Assembly: GCA_014529385.2 (NCBI GenBank)
Contig: CM043968.1
Span: 125,445,518-125,509,517, forward strand
DNA: 64,000 nucleotides
Source of the DNA: Adiantum capillus-veneris
Lineage: Eukaryota; Streptophyta; Polypodiopsida; Polypodiales; Pteridaceae
Reading direction: 5' to 3'
Part shown: positions 11,601 to 23,600 of the stretch, piece by piece
How the letters are laid out: each line of letters opens with the position of its first letter
How positions within the stretch are numbered: the stretch's first letter is position 1
Notes under the pieces: generated by a model
The model's database searches: none
Seen by the model: the letters and a program-made list of their open reading frames with translations, nothing else
What the model was told of the DNA's origin: nothing
Made by a program: the position numbers and the translations under genes

Positions 11601-14600
11601 CTCTTCATTTGACTGATGTACAGTTGTGTGGGTTCATGCTTTTGTGCTGAGGCAAGAGCCTCCTTGAGCAGGAACAGGGGTAGCTAGTTGCTACTTCAAA
11701 GTAGGCACCACAGAGGGTCATAACCTCACCGTATAGGTGCAAATTCAGCGCTGTGTACACGCAGAAAATTGACTGTTTTTCAGCCATACGGATGCCAGAA
11801 CCAATGGGAATAGTGCCCCACTGGCAGAGGACAGTTAGGGGACTGTTTGGGGCTGAAAACAGGGCAAAAACCAGTAAATACAGCGTGCTGAATTTACTGT
11901 TTTTGGGCAGGAATCTGAGGGTTTATGCCAGTGGAAGAGAGTTCCAGCAGCAGGGGAATTGGTTTCGCGCAAGTTTTGGGACTGTTATGTTGCCGAAATT
12001 TGGCCATTACAGGTGGTATCTATCTCGATACAGATAAAGGATTCCTTTGTAATTTACCCTCCTAAAGAATAAAGCAATACCGAAAGGGGCGCCATTTTTG
12101 GGGCCTCCAGGTTGTCGGCGTCTGCTCGGAGCATTCTAGCTTCCGAGCCGTATGTGTGATTAAGTGTTAATTCCCGTCGCAGGTTTCCTTTGCAAAGTGC
12201 TCTGTGTGTGTGTCTAAAGTAAAGAATTTCTTGTGAAAGCCAAAGCCCACCGCCCCACTACGGGCTGGTTTCAAGGTTCCATCGTCAGGATATCAATCAC
12301 TTTTTCCTCAAAAAGTGAGCCTCGGTTGTTTTGGGTGAAGACACAGAGTACAGGAACGCGGGATTACACTATGGCCGACGAAGGGAAGGGCATTATGGAA
12401 GAGGGTTCCTTTTCATAGGACAGACAGGAAATTCCGCATGTTTGCCATGCCAAAAAGTGGTCAAATTAGGGCTGATTTTCTGTTGCGTTTTTAGGGTTTG
12501 CAAGTATGAACCAAGATGAGATAGGGAGAGGTCTCACGGTGGTAGATTGGCCACTAGATCTTCTGCGGGAGTGATGTGAGTCTGCCAGGTGACACGCTGC
12601 TTGCCGATTCTCTGAGGCGATTGCTTGGATTCTATGCCGCATTGGTAAATCATCTTGAAATTTGAGCTTGCTTGGTCGTGGGTGGTACGTCACAGTGTTG
12701 TGGAATTATGCTCGTTTGCAGAGGCAAGAGCCTTCTTGCACATGTAAAAGTTAAGGGACAGGTTGCAAGATGCTATGTGGTGAAGTTCAAGAACTATCCA
12801 CCTATGGATGCAAAGTGGATGAAAGAGCATAAATTGTCAGTCACCAAATGTATTGCAGCTTTTGTCACAAAGTGATGACGTGGCGGACAACAGAAACCCT
12901 AATTTCTGCCAGAAACCCTAAAATTCCTGCAAACCCTAATTTTTGCCAAAAACCCTAAATTCCGGAAATCGCGGAGGCGGATTATTAAAAAATAAAAATA
13001 AAAATATTTTTTTTTTCTTTTTTTTTTGGAAAATGATGAGCGACGCGAATTTTGCTTTTGCTTTTTTTTATAAAAAAAGAGAAAAGACTCTCTAAGAGAG
13101 AGAGAGAACTGATGCTTTTGATTTTAAAAGCTTTTGGGGCTCTGCTTTTGGGCATCCCTTGTAACCTTTAAATTAGTGGTGAGGGCCTCACTTCTCAGAG
13201 CATCTGGACGCAGAGTCTGAGAGTGACACCCTAACCGCTCTCTTGTACTTTGATGATTGATTAATACAAAAAGAAATACCGAAAGGGGCGCCAGTCTTTG
13301 GGGCCAATATCTCTAGGCACGGAACTCCGCCGGGCCAGTGCAAATCTATTGTGATCTGTGAATTGTTTTGAAGTGGTTATTTGGTGCTATCGCGGTTGAT
13401 TCTTGACTTGGAGTGTCCAAGTCTGTTACAGTGGTATCAGAGCACTGCCGATTTCTCTTCTACGGGAAATCCGATCCCCGATTTTTTTTTTTCCGCGGCA
13501 CCTATGGCTTCAGGCAATGATCAGTCGACTCCCTCTGCATGTGGAGATGCGGGCTGGGATCACAACGAAGATTCAGACAGAGTATGGCCCGCCTCGGCCT
13601 ACTCAGGCGGAGCAAAGAGAGATGGAGCGTCGTCAATTGATTGGTGATGCAACAAAGATGATGCTCAATTTTGCCAAGGACCCGAAGATGGCAAAATATA
13701 TGAACCAGACCTCTTTGGAAGAGGTACAGAGGGAGTGGCAGAGAACCACAACACCACTCCCGAAACCCGCTCTCAAGAAACCTTCTGCCTCCAAGAAATA
13801 TACGGAGAAGGAACTGGAGAACGTGGTTGATGCACGGATTGCTCAGCTTTTTGACGTGCAAAAGAAAGGCAAAAAGCACGGCAAAAAGCAGAACAAAGGT
13901 ATTGACTTCCCGGGATATTTGGGTTGTCAGTCAACATTCGACAAAGCAAAGAAACTGAAGAAGCACGTCAAGTTTGAAGGCCTACCCAGTTCTTCTTCTT
14001 CTTCTGACAGTTCTTCTAGCTCTTCAGACTCGAGCGAAGAAGACAGGAAAAGCAAAAAGCGAAGCAAGAAACAACGCTTCGGAAAGGGCAAGAAAAAGGC
14101 AAGGAAATCTAGGTCTCGCCCAGTGAGTGACACTTCTACAGAGGACTCGTCTACGGACAGTTCAGACTCTGACAACGGAAACTTTTATGCAAACAAGAGG
14201 AATTTTTACAAAGCCAACCAGTATGACTTTCTCGAAGATAAAAGCAAGAAAGTCCGAGAGTTTAAGGAAGGTGGCCAAGCACTTAAGTTTGATACTTTTT
14301 CGGGATACTCCGATGCTTCAAAGGCTTTGTCTTTTATACAGCAGTTTGACATCGCTTTCGTGGGAGGACGCTATTCAGAGCACTCCAAGATTCGGAGAGC
14401 TGCCTCTTATTTTAAGGGGAATGCTCGCACTTGGTGGTCCACGCTTCTATTAAGCAAGACTGTGCCAATTACATGGCTGAAATTCAAGAGGCTTTTTATT
14501 TCTTCTTGGTTGACTCAAGAGTTTGAGCGAGATATACGAGCTGCTTGGAACCATCTCCGGATGACCAAGAGCGATACAGTGAATTCTTACTGTGAAAGAT

Positions 14601-17600
14601 TTTGGAACTCTTTTCTACCTGTCTCTTCATTCAAGAAGATCTCGTTCAGAGAACAGATTGAGCGGTTTACATTGGGTCTACCTACAGAGATCCGAGACCA
14701 CTGCTTGGAATAGAAGTCAGCTTCTATTCAGGAGTTGATGAGTCATGCGAAGCGGGGCTTTGCAATTCACTCTGGCAGTCTGACCTACCCCACAGATGAG
14801 GTCACGACATAATGAGCCGGACAGACTTTTGGGAATGAAAGTAGAAAAAGAAAGAGCAACCCAGAGAAAAAGGATGCACGACCCAGACTTACTCCTCAGG
14901 AGCGGACTCGCTACATCAGGGAGGGGAAGTGCTTTGGATGCGGGGAAACTGGACATATCTCCGCGAAGTGCCCTAAAAAGGCACAGAAAGAACAGAATGA
15001 CAAGGACGACGAAAGGCCTGAGAGTTCGAGAGCAGCTGAGGACCGTGTACGAAAAGGCAAGATGAAAACAGGACTGGTTCCAGATTGTGTGGGTACTGAT
15101 CCCGACACCATGGATGAGAGTACAGAACTTTGCCGAGCTTGGGGCAAAGTGAAAGATCAAGAGGCCTTGATTTTCTTTGATGGAGGAGCCAAGGCAAACT
15201 TCATTTCACCGGAATTGGCGGCGCGGCTCGAGATTACTCCCGATCGGATGGGACCACTTGCAGAGGCAGTTCTAGCGGCACCCGGCAGGGACGTAGCCAT
15301 TACACCTGTCATTGGCAAACTTCGGTTGCATTGTCAGGGGTATTTGGGGCATGAGGACTTCTTCATAATGCCTTTGGAGGGTTGTGATGTTCTCTTAGGG
15401 ATTCCCTGGTACCACAAGAACAACGCCGTGGTCGATTATCGGGCGAGAAAAGCGACTTTGACTACAGAAAAGGGCAGAACAATTGTACTTGATATTAAAC
15501 TGGAGGGCGAGTCTGTCCCTATTATATCGGCTTCGACCATTTCAAAATTAATGAAATCCAGTCTGTTTGTTTACTCTATCTTTATGAATGAGTTGAGTGA
15601 TGATGATAGGACATATATGTCTAAACTTGATAAAGAACGCCAAGATTTTTTTTTCTCCACGCTCATGCCGATTGCTTTTGAGAGGACCTGAAGATCATAC
15701 CATTGATCTGATATCTGGAAGGACGCCACCGAATCGGCCACCTTATCGTGTGAGCCGAGTACAGAATGAAAAGATTATGAACTCAGTGAAAGACCTCTTG
15801 GAAAAGAGTCTTGTCCAGCCTAGTACTTCACCGTATTGCTCTCTAGTATTGTTGGTTTTGAAGAAAGACGGATCTTGGAGAATGTGCATCGATTATAGAG
15901 CTCTCAACAAAATCACCATCAAGAACAGATTTCCGATTCCTAGGATCGATGATATACTCGATAGGTTACAGGGATCCTCATGTTTTAGCAGGATTGACTT
16001 GAAGAGTGGATATCATCAGATCAGAATAGCACCGGGAGACGTCTACAAGACAGCTTTTCGGACGACTTTTGGGTTATTTGAGGTTTTGGTGATGCCTTTT
16101 GTCTTAACCAATGCTCCTGCGACATTTAACCGGATGATGGATAGGATTTTTCGAGAGTACAGGCTATTTGTTGGCACTTTCTTTGACGACATCATTGTTT
16201 TCTCCAAGAATGAGGCAGAACACAGAGATCATCTGCTTCAGGTCTTTCAGGCATTACGAGATCACAAGTTAGTGATTAATGCAAAGAAAAGTGAATTTTT
16301 CCTACCAGAGATACATTTTTTGGGACACATTGTGTCAGCAGCAGGAGTGCAAATGGACCCGGCCAAAGTAGAGACTATCCGTGATTGGCCCGATTTGAGG
16401 AATGTCCATGAAGTTAGAAGCTTCTTGGGACTGTGTTCGTACTACAGGCTCTTCATACGAAAGTTTGCAGAGGTTGCTTCCCCTTTGCATACCTTGACAC
16501 AGAAAGGAGTACCTTTTTCATGGGGACCCACAGAGGTGATTGCCTTTCGGACATTGAAAGAGAAATTGACTACAGGACCAGATTTGACTTGTCGGACTTG
16601 CAGAAGTCATTTGAAGTATTTTGTGATGCTTGTGGTCGTAGTCTGGGTGCGGTCTTGATGCAAGAAGGCCATGTCATAGCTTACGATAGCCGTTTGTTCT
16701 CTAGGCCGGAGATGACAACACAGATCTATGGGAAAGAGCTTTTGGCGGTTATCCACGCTCTTACTCAGTGGCGGCATTACCTACTCGAAGCGGATTTTAC
16801 TGTCTTTACAGACCATCAGAGTTTGCGCTACTTCTTGTCACAGAAGTAGCTTTCGGAAAAGCAGATGCGGTGGGTGAACATCTTGTCACAGTTCCACTTC
16901 CAGATTGTCCATGTGCAGGGACAGAAGAATGTGGTGGCAGATGCTTTGTCTCGAAAACCGTTGGTTCTAGCTATTTCCGCGATACATCATAGGAGCTTCG
17001 AGGATATGGTCGATCAGTGTGCCACAGATACAGATTTTGCAGATATTTTCACACGTATACGGGATGGGGAGACAGTAGCTGGATACTCCCTTCGGGAAGG
17101 CTACTTGATGAAAAAGACTATGTTGTGCGTTACACATCCGTTGAGGGAAAAGGTTATGATTGATTGCCACTGTCCACCTTTTACGGGTCACCGCGGCATT
17201 GCTACCACCATGAAAGGGGTAGAGAGAGATTTCTTTTGGCAGAGACTGAAGAAGGATGTGGAAGAGTTTGTGCGCAGTTGCTTGGTATGCCAGAAGGTCA
17301 AGTTTGACAGGCATAAGGCACAGGGATTGTTACAGCCTTTACCCATACCCACCCGCCCCTGGGAAAATATTGAAATGGATTTCATTTTTTTTTGATCTCC
17401 CGAGAATACAGAATGATCACGATGATTTTCCGATTACATGGCACGCCTGAGACGATTGTCTCCGACAGAGACCCCAGATTTATGAGTTTGTTTTGGAAGG
17501 CAATTTGGGAGAACATTGGCACGCGGTTGCAGTTCTCGTCATCGTTCCACTTGCAGACTGACGGGCAATCTGAGATTGCCAATTCAGTGATTTTAGATTT

Positions 17601-20600
17601 ATTGAAGTCTTGTATCTCGCATCAGAAGACTCAATGGGAAAAGAACTTACCTTTGGTGGAATTTGCCTACAATAACACGATACACTCTTCGACGGGGAAG
17701 ATGCCATGTGAGATTGTTGAAACTGCTGCAAAGGTTCCATCCTTCCTGAGCACGAAAGATTAGAAATTTGAAGCGGATGAATATTCGCGAGATTTGGATA
17801 CGGCTTTTGCCAAGGTTCGCGAGACTTTGCAGGAGTCTCAAGAACGACAGAAAAAGGCAGCGGATTGCCATCGTCGCGACTTGAAACTGAAGGAGGATGA
17901 TTGGGTGCTCTTACTTTTGAGAAGGCACGCCTAAGAAAGAAAAAGGGAAAAAGGAGAGGCTTTTTCCAAAGCTTAGTAGGTGATACTACGGACCTTTCCA
18001 GATTACTGACAAGATAAATGATGTCTCCTTCCGATTGAAACTGCCAGATACTTGGAGGGTTCACAATGCATTGCATGTGAGTCTCTTGAAACCTGTTAAG
18101 GGTGATGTGCCTGATGATGGGGAGCCTGATGAGCAACCCAAAGTGGAAGAAAACGAGGAGATCCTTGTTCTTGAACAGATTTTGCCACATAATGATACGA
18201 AGAATAAGGGTAAAGTCCGAAGGCGGTTCTTGGTTAAGTTCAAGAATTATCCTGCACTTGATGCGAAGAGGATGGAGGAGGAGGACCTAGCAGATACTCC
18301 TTGGATTGTGAAACTTTACCTCGATGTTTTGGTTTAGCATAGTCTACTCCAAACGGAACCCAGAACTCAGCTTGGCCGAAGATCTGGTGCAGTGGGATGC
18401 ACAAGAGGGGAGTTACTCCGCTCCCTTGTCAACAGATGCCTCGATTTTGAAACTAAAGTCACTGATGTCTCTTTGAGCTTCAGGGATACTGAGAGTTGAC
18501 AGTATTCTGCTGGATGACTTTATGAAATGGAATTCCTCATTATGATACTGATTTGTTCTTGACTTCTTGTGAGTGCAGGAACTGATAGCCGAAATGACTG
18601 CAGCATTTTGGTCTGATTGATCTCGAATGGACATGGTTGCAATAGGGGTTAGTCAATCGGACATCGATGAGGTCCCGATTGGACCTAGATGTGATTGCTA
18701 GCTACATTGCCGATAAATCATGGTCTAAGATCCGAATGAATGTTGAATGTCCTGTGATGTCCTGTGATGTCGTGTGATGTGACTGTCGATTTTGTACATG
18801 TGCTAGATGTGTGTTCCTAGTACGTAGGTACTAACAGTCAGTGTCTGCTAAGACAGTTTATGGCTTTTGTCGGTTTTGCAGGCGTAATCGCGGTCGATTA
18901 CAATGCTTTCAAGAGGGGGGTATGTCACAAAGTGATGACGTGGCGGACAGCAGAAACCCTAATTTCTGCCAGAAACCCTAAAATTCCTGCAAACCCTAAT
19001 TTTTGCCAAAAACCCTAAATTCCGGAAATCGCGGAGGCGGATTATTAAAAAAAAAATAAAAAATATTTTTTTTTCTTTTTTTTTGGAAAATGATGAGCGA
19101 CGCGAATTTTGCTTTTGCTTTTTTTTATAAAAAAAGAGAAAAGACTCTCTAAGAGAGAGAGAGAACTGATGCTTTTGATTTTAAAAGCTTTTGGGGCTCT
19201 GCTTTTGGGCATCCCTTGTAACCTTTAAATTAGTGGTGAGGGCCTCACTTCTCAGAGCATCTGGACGCAGAGTCTGAGAGTGAAACCCTAACCGCTCTCT
19301 TGTACTTTGATGATTGATTAATACAAAAAGAAATACCGAAAGGGGCGCCAGTCTTTGGGGCCAATATCTCTAGGCACGGAACTCCGCCGGGCCAGTGCAA
19401 ATCTATTGTGATCTGTGAATTGTTTTGAAGTGGTTATTTGGTGCTATCGCGGTTGATTCTTGACTTGGAGTGTCCAAGTCTGTTACAACTTTACCTTGAG
19501 GTCTTTGGGTTACAATCTACCTATGCCCCAACCCAACGTGTGCAAAGGAGGGGTAATGATAGAGCTAGCACATCAAATGTACTTATGGATTCAGTGCATG
19601 AGCAGTGTACAGTTTGACAAAAGTATGAAGGTCTCATTAAGTCATTTGTACATATATTTTGACAGTCTTTCTTGCGGATACATGCAATGATAAAAGGGTG
19701 CTTACCACACAAGATCATCTATGGCATGCATTTATGGTATGCAATCGAGGACGTTTGCGATTTCAAGAGGGGGGTATGTCACGAGGACGTGGCAACTGCT
19801 AACCTTAGTTGTTGGTTTCTTTCCAATGATTTTTGTTTAATTTTTGAGACCCTCTTTTTGAAGTTGCAAATGGTCGGACATTGTATGGCCAATGTGAACG
19901 GTAGTTTCACCCGCAGATGGATAGTGGTCGGCACTGGAATTTGTACAGTAAGAGGATGTCTAGGCTCAGAGCAAGATCATGTAGGTCCCCCCGTCGCACT
20001 TAGCAAGTTGGTGGATACTAGGAAGTGAACTCAATAAAGGCATAAAGTCAAGGTAAGATCACCAACAGAAAGTATCTGACAGTTGGGCCACATTGCACTT
20101 TTGGATGCGGTCCCAATGAGGATAGATGGTCAGATGACGAGTGGGAGCCCAACGGAAACATCTCCTAAAAATTAGGGAACTGCTATTTTGGGCCGTGAAA
20201 TGTGTTCGCGTCATTACCTTCGATATGACCAGGGAAACATTTTATTACTCTGCTGCAAAGTCAATTGATGCACCAGTTGAGAGATTTTTAAGCAGGAAGC
20301 CCAATGCGGGGAAATTGCATGTATGAGTGCCGAGTGGCACTTTTTGGTCAATTTACCAAGTTTGGGAGAAGAGAATCCGTAACTGACTTTTTGGAGCAGT
20401 TTTGGAGGCTGATAACTGTGATTTTTAGCCATTTCTCTCCAGTTTTGAGCTTCCCATGACTTTACCTAAGACTAAGGAGCTCATTTTCAGCATTGGAAGG
20501 CATCAGATGCGTGTTTACAGGGCTGTTTTGCTGCGTTTTCAGCGATACGCAGGTTTTGGCAGCCATGGAAATCTTCCCCTTTTTGCATCTATTTGTTCAT

Positions 20601-23600
20601 AGATGCATTACAGGTCAAGGGCAGAAGAGGGGGCGCTCGATTTATGCTGGGGGGATGCTTCATTGAGAGTTGTTCACAGGTTAAGAGCTATGGAGTGCTT
20701 CCTTTCCATTCTATGTACAGTGTGGTGCCAGGAGTGATGCCCTGCACGCTACACACTGCTCTCTCCCCCCTACTTGCAGTTATGTGATGCCCCACAAGAG
20801 GGCTCTTTATTTGACTGATGTACAGCTGTGTGGGTTCATGCTTTTGTGCTGAGGCAAGAGCCTCCTTGAGGGAACAGGGGTAGCTAGTTGCTACTCCAAA
20901 GTAGGCACCGCAGAGGGTCATAACCTCACCGTACAGGTGCAAATTCAGCGCTGTGTACGTGCAGAAAATTGACTGTTTTCCAGCCATACGGACGCCAAAA
21001 CCATTGGGAATAGTGCCCCATTGACAGAGGACAGTTAGGGGACTGTTTGGGGCTGAAAACAGGGCAAAAACCAGTAAATACAGCGTGCTGAATTTACTGT
21101 TTTTGGGCAGGAATTTGAGGGTTTATGCCAGTGGAAGAGAGTTCCAGCAGCAGGGGAATTGGTTTCGCGCAAGTGTTGGGGTTGTTATGTTGCCGAAATT
21201 TGGCCAAAACAGGTGGTATCTATCTAGATACAGATAAAGGATTCCCAGGACTCTTCTTTGTAATTTACCCTCCTAAGGAATAAAGAAATACCGAAAGGGG
21301 CGCCAATTTTGGGGCCTACAGGTTGTCGACGTCTGCTCGGAGCATTCTAGCTTCCGAGCCGTGTGTGTGATTAAGTGTTAATTCCCGTCGCAGGTTTCCT
21401 TTGAAAAGTGCTCTGTGTGTGTGTCTAAAGTAAAGAATTTCGGGTGAAAGCCTACACCTACCGCCCCACGGGCCGGTTTCAGGAACTCGTAAAGTAAAAG
21501 GATGTCTAGGCTCACTTCAAGATCATGCAGGTCTCCTCGTCGCACTTAGCAAGTTGGTGGATACTAGGAAGTGAACTCAATAAAGGCATAAAGTCAAGGT
21601 GGGATCACCAACAGAAAGTATCCGACAGTTGGGCCACATTACACTTTTGGATGCGGTCCCAATGAGGATAGATGGTCAGATGACCAGTGGGAGCCCAACG
21701 GAAGCATCTCCTAAAATTTAGGGAACTGCTATTTTGGGCCGTGAAATGTGTTCGCATTATTACCTTCGGTATGACCGGGGGAACATTTTATTACTCTGCT
21801 GCAAAGTCAACTAATGCACCAATTGAGAGATTTTTAAGCAGGAAGCCCAATGCGGGAAAATTGCATGTATGAGTGCCAAGTGACATAACTCGTAACTGAC
21901 TTTTTGGAGCAGTTTTGGAGTTTGGAGCAGTTTTGGAGGCTGATAACTCTGATTTATAGCCATTTCTCTCCATTTTTGAGCTTCCCATGACTTTGCCTAG
22001 GTCCAAGGAGCTCATTTTCAGCATTGGAAGGCATCAGATGTGTGTTTACAGGGCTGTTTTACTGCTTTTCAACGATACGCAGGTTTTGGCAGCCATGGAA
22101 ATCTTCCCCTTTTTGCATCTATTTGTTCACGGATGCATTACAGGTCAAGGGCAGTAGAGGGGGCGCTCGATTTATGGCGGGGGGATGCTTCATTGAGAAC
22201 CTGTTACAGGTTAAGAGCTATAGAGTGCTTTCTTTCCCTCCCTTGTACAGTGTGGTGCTAGGAGTGATGCCCTGCACGCTACACATTGCTCTCCCCCCCC
22301 CCTACGTGCAGTTATGTGATGCCCCACAAGAGGGCTCTTCATTTGACTGATGTACAGCTGTGTGGTTTCATGCTTTTGTGTTGAGGCAAGAGCCTCCTTG
22401 AGCAGAAACAGGGGTAGCTAACTGCTACTCCAAAGCAGGCACCGGTGAGGGTCATAACCTCACCGTACAGGTGCGTAATCAGTGTTGTGTATGTGCAGAA
22501 AATTGACTGTTTTTCAGCCATACGGACACCAGAACATTTGGGATCATGCCCCACTGGCAGAGGACAGCTAGGGGACTGTCTAGGGCTGAAAACAAGGCAA
22601 AAACAAGTAAATACAGCGTGCTGAATTTACTGTTTTAACTTTTTGGGCAGGAATCAGAGGGTATATGCCAATGCAAGTGAGATCCAGCAGGGGAATTGAT
22701 TTTGCGTAAGTTTTGGGGTTGCTATGTTGCCGAAATTTGGCCAAATCGGGTAGTATTTAGTGTGATACAGGTAAGGGATTCCCAGGACCCTACTTTGTAA
22801 TTTACCCTCTCAAAGAATAAAGAAATACCGAAAGGGGCGCCAATTTTGGGGCCTATAGGTTGTCGGCGTCTGCTCGGGGCATTCTAGCTTCCGAGCCGTG
22901 TGTGTATTCAAGTGTTAATTCCCGTCGCAGGTTTCCTTTGCAAAGTGCTCTGTGTGTGTGTCTAAAGTAAAGAATTTCGGGTGAAAGCCAACGCCTACCA
23001 CCCCACGGGCCGGTTTCAAAAAACCCTAATATTTTCACTTAAAACCTCTCCTTTTTTCCATTGGTTCCTAAAAAAGTTTTTCGTGAACTTTGCTCGTCAT
23101 TGGCAGCATATGTATTGTATCTATCCCTGTGATCATCATGTCCTTTGTGAGTCCTTCGATTACTACATCCCTTTTAACTATGATTTAAACATTGGTTTGG
23201 CAAGCGATATGGTCATTTCAAAGCGGCCATCAATCATCTACCATGAGTTTTAGTGCATGCTTTGCATGCTTTTGACCACTAGATGTGAATATGGGAATGT
23301 AGAATTGAAGCAAAACAGAGTTTAAAATGTCTCCACATGTCACAAAAAGGGTTCCCAAGTGCCAATAGAAAAGAATAGATTGAATAGACTTTTAGCACTT
23401 CAATAACAACTGAACTTAAAGAGAGACAACACGCGACACGGAGTGGAGGAATTCCACCCTAGAGAGTTATTGGCCCCAAACCTTCGAGCCCCTCTCGGTA
23501 TTTCTTTATATTGCATCAACAGGTACTCGAGACTCTGCACCTTCTCCAGGAAGCATGCCCTAGAATGAGCCCATGTCCTCATATTTAAAGCCTAGGCCCA

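Larger units (their letters stand above)
12863..19487 (+). mobile_element. Structurally complete Ty3/gypsy element (6.6 kb)
   Basis: The order is 5' LTR, tRNA-iMet primer site, gag, zinc knuckle, protease, reverse transcriptase, RNase H, integrase, chromodomain-like tail, polypurine tract, 3' LTR. This is the gypsy arrangement, with integrase after RNase H. The LTRs differ by only two clear substitutions (A/G near 12891/18951 and C/A in GTGACACCC/GTGAAACCC) plus length changes in A and T runs. Insertion was therefore recent, yet the coding region has several stops, two frameshifts and an integrase deletion. It sits inside the older outer element, with a 5-bp target duplication. Confidence 0.92.

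Noticed and set aside
12890-12965. Interstitial telomere repeats
   Set aside because: The AAACCCTA words are spaced about 20 bp apart and recur identically in the partner LTR, so they belong to the LTR rather than to a telomeric array.
14717-15197. Minus-strand ORFs opposite the gypsy gag/protease
   Set aside because: These frames lie entirely within well-identified plus-strand gypsy coding sequence and have no domain.
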